From Methylococcaceae bacterium (lineage in GTDB: Bacteria; Pseudomonadota; Gammaproteobacteria; Methylococcales; Methylomonadaceae): DNA of 64,000 bases. Shown here piece after piece: positions 10,107 through 20,608 of the stretch. A program made the translations under genes and the position numbers. Location: the NCBI GenBank assembly GCA_016715325.1, contig JADKAL010000004.1:62001-126000 (forward strand). Direction: 5' to 3'. Numbering within the stretch: position 1 is the first letter of the stretch; every line of letters starts with the position of its first letter. The notes under the pieces are model-generated. The model did not search any database. It saw only the letters and a program-made list of their open reading frames with translations, and was not told where the DNA came from.

Positions 10107-11315
10107 ATGATCGAAAATGAGCGCAAAAAGAAAATTGCAATTGTTAATGTTTTTTTTCCTCCGCAATCGATTGGAGGCGCGACACGCGTAGTTTCCGACA
10201 ATATCGACATTTTGCATCGCGATTACGGAGACCGATTCGAAATTGTCGTATTTACCACCGACGCTACGGAAAGCGAACCGCACCACCTTAAAGTTTATGC
10301 CTACAAGGGTATCCGGGTTTATCGCGTTTCGGTACTTTGGCGAGTCAATATGGATTGGCATGACCGGGATTCCAGGATGGCGGTTCTTTTCGACGAGTTT
10401 TTAGCATTCGAGCAACCCGATTTAATTCATTTTCATTGCATTCAGCGTTTAACCGCTAGCATTGTAGAAGCTACTTTGACTCGAAAAATCCCCTACTACG
10501 TTACGGTTCACGATGCGTGGTGGATTTCCGACTATCAATTCCTGGTTGACGTTCAAGGAAATGTGCATCCTGACGGACATGCCGATCTATACGCTTTATT
10601 ACCCTTACCCCAAGGCATCTCTTTTCATCAATCGATTAAGCGTCGAATTTTTCTCAAGGAATTGCTTCTACAAGCTAAAAAAGTATTCGCCGTTTCCGAA
10701 AACTTTGCCGCGCTCTATTTTAACAATGGTATCGTCAACGTCACCACAAACAAAAATGGTATCTCGGATAGTATCGATTGGCTCGAAAAAGATACCTCCT
10801 ACACCCGTAATATTGTTTGTGCCCACATAGGCGGTATGTCCGAGCATAAAGGTTATTTTTTGTTTAAAGAAGCGATTGAAGCAACAAAACCCCAAAATAT
10901 TGAAGTGTTAGCTATCGACCATAGCAAAGACGAAGATTATTCTGAAAAAACAGATTGGAACGGTGTGCCGGTAACTATCCAAGGGCGTATCTCTCAGGAT
11001 AATATCGTCGACTTGTATAAAAAGATCGATGTACTTTTTGCGCCTTCTATTTGGCCTGAAAGTTACGGTTTAGTGACTCGAGAAGCGGCGGCTTGCGGAT
11101 GTTGGGTGGTAGCATCGGAAATTGGCGGCATCGCTGAAGACATCAATCATGAAATAAACGGTTTACGTATTCAGCCAAATTCTTTAGAAGCACTAAAGCT
11201 TTCAATAAACTGGATTGTAGACCGCTATGATAAAGTTAAAGCGCCAGTCCAAAATCCTGATTTACGTTTATCGTCGCAGCAAGTTCAAGAATTAAGTCAT
11301 TTTTACTCAAATTAA
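10107..11315 (+). CDS. GT4-family glycosyltransferase
   Basis: A 402-aa retaining glycosyltransferase of the GT4 type. The N-terminal Rossmann half begins KKIAIVNVFFPPQSIGGATRV, with the glycine loop (GGA) that contacts the donor. HDAWWISDY near residue 135 fits the acceptor-side region. The C-terminal half contains GGMSEHKGYFLFKEAI and FAPSIWPESYGLVTREAAACG, the E-x7-E-like nucleotide-sugar motif. It lies 52 bp after the preceding glycosyltransferase and 3 bp before a sulfotransferase, so the three appear to form one operon. The sugar donor is unknown. Confidence 0.85.
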   Translation: MIENERKKKIAIVNVFFPPQSIGGATRVVSDNIDILHRDYGDRFEIVVFTTDATESEPHHLKVYAYKGIRVYRVSVLWRVNMDWHDRDSRMAVLFDEFLAFEQPDLIHFHCIQRLTASIVEATLTRKIPYYVTVHDAWWISDYQFLVDVQGNVHPDGHADLYALLPLPQGISFHQSIKRRIFLKELLLQAKKVFAVSENFAALYFNNGIVNVTTNKNGISDSIDWLEKDTSYTRNIVCAHIGGMSEHKGYFLFKEAIEATKPQNIEVLAIDHSKDEDYSEKTDWNGVPVTIQGRISQDNIVDLYKKIDVLFAPSIWPESYGLVTREAAACGCWVVASEIGGIAEDINHEINGLRIQPNSLEALKLSINWIVDRYDKVKAPVQNPDLRLSSQQVQELSHFYSN

Positions 11316-11318
11316 ATA

Positions 11319-12188
11319 ATGGAAAAAAATAAATTTATCATCGGCATTGGTTCGCAAAGAGCGGGTTCTACCTTACTTCATAGAATATTAGAGCAATGTT
11401 CACCCATCTACATGAATCCGGTTAAAGAGCTGCATTATTTCGATACATTGTATGGCGTTCGCCATCCTAATGTTTTGCATAAATTCTCTACAAATCAATT
11501 AAATGCAGAAATAACAAGAATCGTTAATGCAAAAAACTTTGGTTTTCTTAATCAGCGGTTCAAAAACTCATTACGCACCAATTTTTTGCTGTCTACAAAA
11601 AAAATTCAAGATATTCAATATATTGACTTGTTCAGGCCTTGCGTAGCAGAAAATGCATTTCTCGGTGAAATAACACCTGAATACATGATTCTCCCCAAAG
11701 AGGGTATTAAGAAAATGCGGGAGACAATAGGCGCCAATGCAAAAATAATTCTTCTCGCACGAAATCCGGTAAAGCGCTTTATTTCTGCTTTTAAGTTATT
11801 GATGTACGGGCACGGTGCCGATATGTCACGTTTCGAAGAACAGTTATTATCATCCGTTTCAGCAAAAAGCGAATGGATGAATGTACAAGACTCTTTTAAC
11901 GATTATGAAACGGCTCTAATAAATTATCAGCAAGAATTTGAGCATGTGTTAATGCTTAGTTACGACAGTCTATTTTGTAATGCAGAAAAAACGGCTGAAA
12001 AAATAACTGAGTTTTTGGGGATTCCTTTAGAGGTCGACACATACAAAACAATCATTGCCACAAAAGTAAACTCTTTGGAAGAAACTATGAGCGTATCCGA
12101 ATCGAGTGTCAAACTACTCGAAAAGCGTTATTTAAAAAATCAAGCATATTTAGATAGTTTTTTTGGGAAGGGTTCTGTTACATATTAA
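11319..12188 (+). CDS. Sulfotransferase family protein
   Basis: A 289-aa single-domain sulfotransferase. FIIGIGSQRAGSTLLHRIL near the N-terminus is the PAPS 5'-phosphosulfate loop, and KIILLARNPVKRFISAFKL near residue 150 is the 3'-phosphate-binding motif (R..P..R..S). The pattern KELHYFDTLYG also occurs, slightly altered, in the next sulfotransferase gene. The length is normal for the family. Its ATG lies 3 bp after the stop of the GT4 gene, indicating translational coupling. It probably sulfates the glycan or a glycolipid precursor made by its operon partners (inference). Confidence 0.85.
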   Translation: MEKNKFIIGIGSQRAGSTLLHRILEQCSPIYMNPVKELHYFDTLYGVRHPNVLHKFSTNQLNAEITRIVNAKNFGFLNQRFKNSLRTNFLLSTKKIQDIQYIDLFRPCVAENAFLGEITPEYMILPKEGIKKMRETIGANAKIILLARNPVKRFISAFKLLMYGHGADMSRFEEQLLSSVSAKSEWMNVQDSFNDYETALINYQQEFEHVLMLSYDSLFCNAEKTAEKITEFLGIPLEVDTYKTIIATKVNSLEETMSVSESSVKLLEKRYLKNQAYLDSFFGKGSVTY

Positions 12189-12478
12189 TTCTCATAAAAT
12201 TAAGGACACTCTAAACAAGCTGATTCCTGTTATATTTCAACATGCTCATCTCGAACGAAATTAACTCCTGACCGGTCATCCAAGCGTATCGATTAATTTT
12301 TCAGAATTTCTCTCCTGATATTCCTGTCTAATATAACGATTTTGTGTATTCGTCAGCTAATTTGCTCAAGAAGTAAATCATATTTCAATAAACGCCTTAG
12401 TTGGAAAATAATCTAACGGAATTTGATATTGACGCTTCATTTATAATATGAAAAGTGACATTAATTTAGGAAAGGTAA

Positions 12479-13340
12479 ATGACTAAAAAGATATTCCTCT
12501 CTATTGGTGCAATGAAAGCTGGCACTACTTGGCTTTATGATAAGCTAAAAGAACACCCTGATATTCATTTTTCTTATGAAAAAGAATTACATTACTTTGC
12601 AAATCGCTTTGGCGTAGGAAATCAATTATCCACTAATAAAAGACAGATTAAAGCGGAAAAAAATTCTTTTAGCCTTAAAGAAAAGACCTTTAACCCAAGA
12701 AAATCAATACGCTATTGATTGGTATGAAAAATATGCATGCGCCCCTGTTGATAACATGTGGTTTGACCAGTTAATGGATAGCGATATCAATAACAATAAA
12801 TGGCTCACTGATTTTTCGAACCTTACTTGTTTAATCAGCGCCTCGGATTGGAAGATACTAAACCAGGAATATGATAACCTTAGAGTCATTTATATTATGA
12901 GAGACCCAGTGAAGCGCTTATGGTCACACTATAAATTTCATATACAATTTTCAGGTCATCCGTTGTCAAAAAATCCAACAATGAATTTTGATCATTTTAA
13001 GAAAGTGCTTTCAAAGGATTTTTTTATTAGGAATGCCTATTACTCAAGGGTCATAAAAAATTTAAGCTGTTCCCTCAATCAGAATCAATATTTTTTATGC
13101 TACTTTGAGGAAATGGTTACCGAACCTCATGCTTTTCTCAGGAAAATAGAAGATTTTCTTAGCGTTCAGCACATTGAATACGATTTCGAAAACCTTTCAA
13201 AAAGTAAGAACGCCAGTATTGATGTAGCAATACCGGAATCTTGGCGAGAATACGGAATTAACCTTTTGGAAGAAGAGATCGCGTCTTTAAAAAGTTTAGG
13301 GTATTGGTCAAGTGCTTGGTCATTGCCAAACCAAGGCTAA
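12479..13340 (+). pseudogene. Sulfotransferase gene interrupted by a +1 frameshift
   Basis: Two frames together make one complete sulfotransferase of about 286 aa. The first (from ATG 12479, good ribosome binding site AGGAAAGG) has FLSIGAMKAGTTWLYDKL, the phosphosulfate loop, and KELHYFANRFG. The second, open through about 12660-13340, has RVIYIMRDPVKRLWSHYKF, the 3'-phosphate motif. The frames meet at a run of seven A at about 12657-12663; removing one A restores a continuous protein. Both halves are intact, so a sequencing error in the homopolymer is as likely as true inactivation. A TATAAT-like box lies about 40 bp before the start. It is closest in type to the gene at 11319. Confidence 0.7.
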
Positions 13341-13357
13341 ATCGAAAGGATCATATT

Positions 13358-15011
13358 ATGCAAGACATGCGAATATCTCAATATGAGAATGCCCTTGTTA
13401 TCCCTTGGAAAGGCTCTGTTGGAGACGCAGGCGGTGTGCTTGACAGCAGTGGCAAGCCAATTGACGATGCTTTTCTCGTGCGAAGTTACGGTCAGATTGT
13501 TACAGCAGTTAGTTCTAACCCTAGCCCTCTCCATGTAATTTCAGGTAAAGCTTTTTTTTGGTGGTTATCTTTTTAGGGGATTCGGTCATTTTATTTTAGA
13601 AAGCCTTGCTAGATTATGGGCATATAACAAAGAACTAGGCTATCCGATCATATGGTTAACAGACACCAAAGTAAGACCTTGGCAAGAAGAGATTTTTCAA
13701 TCGCTAGGGATTAAAGCTAAACATATTTTTATAACATCTCCTTCTTTTGTAGAGTCTTTGATTATTGCTGAAGCCGGATACCGTATACAGGACTATTTTC
13801 ATATAAAACAAGCCGAATTTCTCGCTTTTTATGAGCATGGAATTTTAAATACAGGAAATAAAATTTGGCTATCCCGCTCAAAATTAACCGATAGCGGTGG
13901 ATTTTTAGAAGAGCCTCAAATCGAGGAAAAGCTCCAGAGCTTGGGTTGGATCATTTTTCATCCTCAGGAGCATACCGTAAGCGAACAACTTGCAATATTG
14001 GCAAGTGCTCATAGGGTCGCTGGTATAGAAGGCTCTGCATTTCATATTGTAGCTTTATTTAAACAATTTCAAGGACAAATCGATATATTTATTCGTGGCA
14101 AACAACTCAATGGTAATTACCGAACAATCGCAAACCGTAAAAATTTTAAACAATATGAGCATGTGATCGAAAAATCGTGTGTCAAAAACCCAGCATCGAG
14201 TCGAGCACTCTGGTCAGTATCTAACGTGTCCAATATAATCAACTTACTAACAACTTCAAAGGATAATTTCATGAGTAATTCTTTCGATAATGACGCATCT
14301 AAAACAGTGAAAATCATACCCGGAACACATTCACCAAGACGTATTAATAAATTATTGGAAAGTTGCAATGGCAATCGATATCTTGAGATTGGCGTCGCTG
14401 AGGGGAAGACTTTTTTTAACGTAAATTCAAAAGAAAAAGTCGCTGTGGATCCCCATTTTAGATTTGAATACATAACTCGTACAACTAAAGACATACGCTT
14501 TTACGAAATGACTTCTGACGATTTTTTTTGTAAAGACTTGGAAAAAGGTAGGTTTGATATAATCATGGTGGATGGACTTCATACTTTTGAGCAAACGTTT
14601 AGAGACTTTTGTGCATCTTTGTCCTTAGCCCACGACAGAACTATTTGGTTAATTGATGATACCGTGCCAAACGATGTATTTAGTGCTATCCCAAATCAAA
14701 GAGAAGCTATTTCGTTTAGAAAAAAATTTGGCGGAAAATCGAATGCTTGGCATGGCGATGTATTCAAGGTCATATTCGCGATTAATGACTTTTTTCCTTG
14801 TTTCCAGTATAGAACTATATCCACAGATGGAAATAGCCAAACTATAGTTTGGCGTGCAAGTAGACCTAATTTTCAACCAAAATTCAACTCTCTTGAAAAA
14901 ATTTCAAGGCTTGACTTTTTTGATCTTCACCAAAATTTCAATCTAATGAACGCAAGAACTGAAGAAGAAGTATTGGATGAAATCAACGAAATATTCCAGA
15001 AAATGACATAA
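13358..15011 (+). pseudogene. GT61-type glycosyltransferase fused to a methyltransferase, frameshifted
   Basis: The start ATG at 13358 has AAAGGA upstream. The first frame runs to a premature stop at 13574-13576; the rest is open in another frame to 15011. The break lies in a run of eight T at 13552-13559: with seven T the protein reads on as FFGGYLFRGFGHFILESLA. The reconstructed protein has about 550 aa. The N-terminal half resembles family 61 glycosyltransferases (DUF563): RGFGHFILESLARLW, KIWLSRSK, EHTVSEQLAILASAHRVAG. The C-terminal half is a class I methyltransferase (YLEIGVAEGKTFFNV, FDIIMVDGLHTFEQTFRD). The fusion suggests one protein that adds and then methylates a sugar, or transfers and caps. 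Frameshift by sequencing error is likely, because both domains are otherwise intact. Confidence 0.65.
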
Positions 15012-15301
15012 GATAAGTAAGAACGCCAATCAAATTTAAATTTGTTAGCCGCCAACCTAAGGGTATATGGCTTCTGGAAAAATCGGCAAAGATAATTTTT
15101 ATTATCAGTTCAAAGTACTTACTTAATCAGATTATTTACCTTGATTACTTGAATAATTTTTAGGCAATAGTTTAAGGGGTATTTTATTGACTGATTTTGA
15201 CTTTGTTAAGCAATTACCAAGGAAACATTGCTAAGCTGCTATATAATAAAAATTAACACCTTAATTAAAATGAGCGCTAATAAAAAACTAAGGGAAATAT
15301 T

Positions 15302-17365
15302 ATGAAAGGAAGCAAGCTGAATTGTATATCGATACTAACCATTTTTATAATATTTTGGAGTTATTATATACATGCGGCTCCTGTTCAAATACCAGAAAAT
15401 TTTCCAGTTCCAACCGTATTTAAACCCATTTATAATCTAAAGCCAAATAGTCGGATGTTCAATGAACGACTAAAACAAATTTCTCCATTCGAAATTGTTC
15501 TAGCAACTGGCCCTGACCATATTTTCCCTCTTGTCAAAGAAAAGTGGTCTAACAAGATCATGCTAATTCAGGATGCATATGGCGGCATCGGGGAAAGAGA
15601 TTTCCCCGATGTTTGGGTTGGACATCTATTATTAAAAGCCGGTACCTTGCTTACCGGTAGTATATCCCCAACCGAGATTTACATTCCCGTTCAGGATTTA
15701 GGCCGAATTGCAAAAAATCGAAAAATCATCTCAGCGGTGAATAAACGAGGTCATTTTGCACTTACCATCTATGCATTAGATCCTAAAACTAAAAAGCCGG
15801 AATGGTCTCATGCCGAACATGTAATTTTGAACGACATTCAAGACGGCAAGTTAGTTGTTTCTCGTGGACAATGGGGCAGTAAACCATTTTCATTTAGAGC
15901 GGGCATGGCAGTTATAGCACCTCATATGATGTTTTGGCGGAATCAATGGCAACTTAACTTTAGCCTACATTCACCGCGTGGCGGCCCCGATAATCTTACG
16001 GCTGCTGAGTGGTTTGCTCGCAAGGTAGCAAAACGAATTACAAGTAACAAATCAGCCCACGCAAACGGTATTGAGTTTGATGTCGGCAGATGGACATGGG
16101 GATTCCCGGAAGCAAACCCTATGGACATTAATAATGACCTTGTCCCAGATTATGGTTATATTGACGGGGTCAACAGTTTTGGCTTAGGAGGCCAAATATT
16201 GTTTCAGGAACTTCGTAAACAATTAGGACCAGATATTATTATTCAAGCCGACAGTAATGATGCGATTCACGGAATTCGCGGATGGAAAAACATTAACGGC
16301 GTAGAAATGGAGGCATTTCCCGTAGCTAATGACTTCAATCGTTTTTCGGAAGCATTTCAACATCTGCGGTTGTGGGTAGAGAATGCCGAAGCGCTGCCAA
16401 GATTCAGCTACCCTTTAACAAAAACACCCACTACTTTTTTTGCAAACGAATATTTACCCGGTGGTGTAAAAACTAATTTTCGCTTTCGAATAGGACTTGC
16501 AACCGCATGCCTAATTGGTATGCCAAATCCATTTGCTAATTTAAACAATGAAGATGTTGATCCTGCTAACTTCAAACTTAAGGAACAAAAGACCAAAGAA
16601 ACCTTTGGCATTTTTGATTGGGATGAATATCATGCAGGTGATTTGAATAAATGGAGTTGGCTGGGTCATCCGGTTACGGTTGCCAAACAAAATTTCAGTG
16701 ATCTAAACGATAAAAACCTGTTAGCCAAAGCCGGATGGCGATGGAAAACTACGGAGGGCTTTGAAGCGAAACAAGATCAAACTAATGGAAATTATTCCGC
16801 TAAAGTCCAAAGAATCCCGAATAGTATTCTCCCAGAAAAAATGTGGTTTGGCGTTCATCTTGAACCTAAAAGCAAAATTGCAGATATGATTACTGGCAAG
16901 GAATATACACTGGAATTTGATGCACGTGGAGACGACGAATGGAATTACACCGGACAACATTTTAGCCGTGTCCCAAGAATGATAGCAATCAAAGGCGCAT
17001 TTGAAACAAAGACTGAAAAACCAATTTCGCTATTGGCTGATTCTAATTGGCGTACTTATCGAATAAGTTTTACTGCTAACTCTACGCGAACAAGCACTCC
17101 AGTATTTGGTGTTTCGGAGCAAATCGGAACCACCAACATTCGGAATATAAAATTGTTTGAGGGCAGCTCGGAAAGGTGGCTACGGGAATTTGAAAATGGC
17201 TTGGTGTTATTGAATATGACAAACAAACCTTGGCAAGTATCGGTAAAAAAAGGGTATTACAGGCATCTAAAAGGCTTACAAGACCCTGCCATTAACAATG
17301 GTCAACTTGTCGATAGCCTAATAACTGTTCCTGCACGGGATGCTATATTTTTAATCAAACGTTGA
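15302..17365 (+). CDS. Secreted putative glycosidase-like protein
   Basis: A 687-aa protein with an N-terminal signal peptide (hydrophobic stretch about residues 10-25, then HAAPVQ). The central part has features of uncharacterised glycoside-hydrolase-like TIM-barrel families (GHL15-like): GIEFDVGRWTWGFP, DINNDLVPDYGYIDGVN, GVEMEAFP, FANEYLPGG. Acidic residues in the D-x-D and EME segments are possible catalytic positions but are not proven. Residues about 480-620 look like a beta-sandwich carbohydrate-binding-type region (YTLEFDARGDDEWNY). The start has AGGGAA 7 nt upstream. It converges on the secreted sulfatase gene, which suggests that both act on a sulfated polysaccharide outside the cytoplasm (inference). 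The specific family call is tentative. Confidence 0.5.
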   Translation: MKGSKLNCISILTIFIIFWSYYIHAAPVQIPENFPVPTVFKPIYNLKPNSRMFNERLKQISPFEIVLATGPDHIFPLVKEKWSNKIMLIQDAYGGIGERDFPDVWVGHLLLKAGTLLTGSISPTEIYIPVQDLGRIAKNRKIISAVNKRGHFALTIYALDPKTKKPEWSHAEHVILNDIQDGKLVVSRGQWGSKPFSFRAGMAVIAPHMMFWRNQWQLNFSLHSPRGGPDNLTAAEWFARKVAKRITSNKSAHANGIEFDVGRWTWGFPEANPMDINNDLVPDYGYIDGVNSFGLGGQILFQELRKQLGPDIIIQADSNDAIHGIRGWKNINGVEMEAFPVANDFNRFSEAFQHLRLWVENAEALPRFSYPLTKTPTTFFANEYLPGGVKTNFRFRIGLATACLIGMPNPFANLNNEDVDPANFKLKEQKTKETFGIFDWDEYHAGDLNKWSWLGHPVTVAKQNFSDLNDKNLLAKAGWRWKTTEGFEAKQDQTNGNYSAKVQRIPNSILPEKMWFGVHLEPKSKIADMITGKEYTLEFDARGDDEWNYTGQHFSRVPRMIAIKGAFETKTEKPISLLADSNWRTYRISFTANSTRTSTPVFGVSEQIGTTNIRNIKLFEGSSERWLREFENGLVLLNMTNKPWQVSVKKGYYRHLKGLQDPAINNGQLVDSLITVPARDAIFLIKR

Positions 17366-17459
17366 GGACGTTTACGGGTTAATTGGTACAATTGGACAGC
17401 CACCGATACTTTCTACCAAGGTTGTTAATAACATTTGTCCCGCCCACAAAGTTGAGGCT

Positions 17460-19079
17460 CTATAAACCGCTAGGCAACCAACTTAAAGGAATCGTATCTT
17501 GACAAGCAACTGGCGCAAGATTGGTATACGGAGGAAGATCAAAGGTTTGTCCTGTCCCGGTTACACGGGGATCCCCTACTCTTTGAAGTTCAGTTAAAAG
17601 TTGATTGGCTAATTGCGCCTTAACGATTGCATACGCTGAATTATTGGCTACGTTTTTAATTTGTCCAGGATCTTTTGCTAAGTCGTACAATTCTTCTGCA
17701 GAACGCTTTTCAAATGCCCAACTATAGTAGCGTTTAGTGTTGGGATTGGTCCGATTTATAACAATCCAGTCTTTAGTTGGGCTAGAATCCATATCGAGAA
17801 ATAATACATGATTCCCTGTAGGTAAGGTTCTGTAAGGGCAACCCATCGGCCAGCGTTCGGGGGCAAAATTTCGGATATAAAGATAGTTTTTAGTGCGCAA
17901 CGCACGTGCCGGGTAGGGCAAACTTCGCTCACGCGCCATACCGACATGGCGTTCTTCACCCGTTATCGCAAAGGTTCGTTTTGCATCCACTTGTCCGCTG
18001 TTGGGCGATTTTAAAATATTAAGCAAGCTAGTCCCATTCATTTTTGCAGGACGAGTTACCCCACCTACTTCCAGGAATGTAGGGGCTAAATCCATCAATG
18101 TAGTAAAGTCGTCAACAATACGGCCTCCTTTACTGTTAGGCAACCACATAACTAAAGGGGTAGCCACGCCAAAATCATATAAATTCCATTTTCCATGTGG
18201 AAAACCACCCGGTCCGTTATCACCTGTTGCAACAATTAGCGTGTTATTTAATTCGCCGATGGCTTCTAGTTTTTTTAGCAAGACGCCGATATACGCATCC
18301 ATCGCTTGAATTTCACCTAGATAATCTGCCATGTCTTGACGTATTTCAGTATTATCCGGCAAAAAAACACGTAACTTGCCTTTTAAGGTATCCGGATTAA
18401 TACCCCATAACGCTTTGCCTGAGCCTTTTACCCAAGAACGGTGCGTATTTGTTGGGCCAAACCAGTATAGAAAAGGTTGGTTCGGCTTTCTAGCGGCCAA
18501 AAAAGCGTCAAAATTACCTCCGACTTGATTAAGCATTTTTTGTTTTGCCTGTACAAAGGACAATCCTTGCGCCATCAATCCGGTTACATTAGTGCTGAAA
18601 CGATTAGGTGATGAGCCTGATTGTTGATAGGCGTAGTTAACTCCACCGAACGGTGCATTCGCTGGCGTTCCTGGCGACCAAGTTTTATAGGTTCTACCTA
18701 TATGGTAACCCGCATCGCGAAGCAGCAAAGGAAAAGTGGGGATAGTAGAATCCCAAGTTCCACCCAAAATTGCGCCGCCCTTCGTATTAAAAAAATACCG
18801 GCCTGAAAATATCGAGCTTCTTGACGGCGTGCAGGATGGCGCGTTGACATAAGCATTTTTAAACAATACGCCATTCCTTGCAATTCGATCGATATTCGGC
18901 GTTTTCACAATATCACTGGGCAAAGCGCGCCCGTAAATTCCCGTATAAGCACTGGCATAAGGCCCGCCCCAATCATCACCTACAATAACAACTATATTCA
19001 GTCGTGCGGCTGACCAAGCGATAACAGGTATAAAAAGTAAAATAAGAGCCAGAAACCGTTGAGGATGCGTTACTTTCAT
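17460..19079 (-). CDS. Secreted type I sulfatase
   Basis: A 539-aa arylsulfatase-superfamily enzyme with a signal peptide (FLALILLFIPVIAWSA). VIVGDDWGG at 32-39 holds the first calcium-binding aspartates (D35, D36). PSCTPSRSSIFSGR at 81-94 is the C-x-P-x-R signature; Cys83 would be converted to formylglycine. GDNGPGGFPHGKWNLYD supplies the later metal and substrate residues, and TTLMDLAPTFLEVGGV is typical of the family. The start has AAGGAT 7 nt upstream. It would hydrolyse sulfate esters in the periplasm or outside. In a locus with four sulfotransferases it may trim or recycle the cell's own sulfated glycan or act on foreign ones. The formylglycine-generating enzyme is not in this window. 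Confidence 0.88.
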   Translation of the reverse strand: MKVTHPQRFLALILLFIPVIAWSAARLNIVVIVGDDWGGPYASAYTGIYGRALPSDIVKTPNIDRIARNGVLFKNAYVNAPSCTPSRSSIFSGRYFFNTKGGAILGGTWDSTIPTFPLLLRDAGYHIGRTYKTWSPGTPANAPFGGVNYAYQQSGSSPNRFSTNVTGLMAQGLSFVQAKQKMLNQVGGNFDAFLAARKPNQPFLYWFGPTNTHRSWVKGSGKALWGINPDTLKGKLRVFLPDNTEIRQDMADYLGEIQAMDAYIGVLLKKLEAIGELNNTLIVATGDNGPGGFPHGKWNLYDFGVATPLVMWLPNSKGGRIVDDFTTLMDLAPTFLEVGGVTRPAKMNGTSLLNILKSPNSGQVDAKRTFAITGEERHVGMARERSLPYPARALRTKNYLYIRNFAPERWPMGCPYRTLPTGNHVLFLDMDSSPTKDWIVINRTNPNTKRYYSWAFEKRSAEELYDLAKDPGQIKNVANNSAYAIVKAQLANQLLTELQRVGDPRVTGTGQTFDLPPYTNLAPVACQDTIPLSWLPSGL

Positions 19080-19575
19080 AAGTAATCCTTAGTAATAAAA
19101 AAAGAGCCTATTCTCATTAAAGCGATTTGTCTTCAAAGCGCAAACGGACTGAAAGACTGTAATTGATAACTTTAAGTTACTACAGGACTAATCCGTGTAA
19201 AACTTTTTAATATAAGTATAAGCCGTTTAACTTTGTCGATTGGAATCCATTACGTTTACTTCCAGACTAACGGCTATTATAGGGATAAAATTAAATTTTC
19301 CGCAGGAATTATTTTACAAGTTATCAGTTTTAGCGATAAAACTATTTGTTTTTATTATTCTTCATTATGTATTTAACTTAAAACACCGTGTCCTGGCGGT
19401 GCAACAACTGTTGAATTTATCAAAGAACCATTGTAAGAATTTCTTCTGACATTTACTTAAGGGTTAAACTAGTAATTAGCTACAAACTTTAACGCAAAAA
19501 TTCGATAATCTAATGTTAAATAGGGTGTTTTAGTTTATCCTAGCTCCAACCTAACAAATTGCGTTATACATTCCT
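19080..19575. other. Intergenic region between sulfatase and glycosyltransferase
   Basis: About 500 bp between two divergently oriented genes. A 69-codon open frame at 19240-19449 has no ribosome binding site and no recognisable protein features. The region presumably contains both promoters; no confident promoter, terminator or repeat could be assigned. Confidence 0.45.
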
Positions 19576-20556
19576 TTGTTATCGAACCAACAACCTGTTA
19601 TTTTTCTCGTTGAAGAAAGAAATAATCCTTCAACCGAATATTTTATAGCCCCCGCATTAAGCTTCAACAACTATCGGATTAAACATTTCGATTTCGCTAC
19701 GCTGCCCGAACCGGAGGAGTTGGCTCAAGCAACCGTCGTTTTCGTCCGTTACGTGCCGTCTACCTGGGCCAAACTGATCGATAAACTTCGCGATCGAATT
19801 AAGACTTTGATTTTTTTTATGGACGACGATGTGCTTGATTTTAGCGCTTCTTCGGGAATGCCGTTGCGATACCGTTATAAATTGGCAAGTCTATCGACAG
19901 TCCGAATTAATTGGTTAAAACGCCAGAAAGTGGATTTGTGGGTTTCAACCCCCTTTCTTCAACAAAAATATGCGTCGTGGCAACCTAAACTCGTTCTGCC
20001 ACACCCGGTTGACATTGTGCAACAAACACATGTACACGTTTTTTATCATGGCTCGCCTGGAACTCATAGGGCAGAGATTAAGTGGTTGCACCCCGTTATG
20101 AAAAAAGTTATGGCCGAGGATGATAAAATTTCGTTTGAACTCATGGGGGGAGTTAATATTAACAAGCAGTATAGAGACATAAATAAGATCAGTGTCTTAC
20201 ATCCAATGAGATGGCCTACTTATCAAAACTTTATCTCAAGCGGTACCCGGCAAATCGGTTTGGCGCCCCAATTAAATATCCCGTTTAACCATGCCAGATC
20301 CTATACAAAGTTTTTCGACATCCATCGTTGCGGCGCTGTCGGTATTTTTTCACCGGACAGCGCAATTTCTGAAATCGTGAACCATAATAACGACGGCTTA
20401 ATTGTAAAATTGGACCAAGACGCATGGATTGAAGCAATTTTAAAACTGGCGAATGACGAATCTTTACGCAAGCTTTTATTTGATAATGCTAAAAATAAAA
20501 TTTTGCAATTAAAGACCGAGGCAGAAAAATCTTATGCCGGTCTTTTCAATCCCTAG
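19576..20556 (+). CDS. Glycosyltransferase-like protein
   Basis: A 326-aa protein resembling the GT-B glycosyltransferases of polysaccharide loci. FFMDDDVLDF near residue 80 and VSTPFLQQKYASW resemble the middle region of family members. The C-terminal part has VFYHGSPGTHRAEIKWL and FDIHRCGAVGIFS, followed by NDGLIV, the usual donor-binding segment. The start is uncertain: the frame begins with TTG at 19576 and the first ATG lies much too far inside the conserved part. No clear ribosome binding site precedes it. It is 52 bp upstream of kpsC and probably heads the capsule operon. Confidence 0.7.
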   Translation: MLSNQQPVIFLVEERNNPSTEYFIAPALSFNNYRIKHFDFATLPEPEELAQATVVFVRYVPSTWAKLIDKLRDRIKTLIFFMDDDVLDFSASSGMPLRYRYKLASLSTVRINWLKRQKVDLWVSTPFLQQKYASWQPKLVLPHPVDIVQQTHVHVFYHGSPGTHRAEIKWLHPVMKKVMAEDDKISFELMGGVNINKQYRDINKISVLHPMRWPTYQNFISSGTRQIGLAPQLNIPFNHARSYTKFFDIHRCGAVGIFSPDSAISEIVNHNNDGLIVKLDQDAWIEAILKLANDESLRKLLFDNAKNKILQLKTEAEKSYAGLFNP

Positions 20557-20608
20557 TTCGCAATTGATTGTTTTGCACAGCGTAAAAAATCATTTGTAAT
20601 TCACATTA

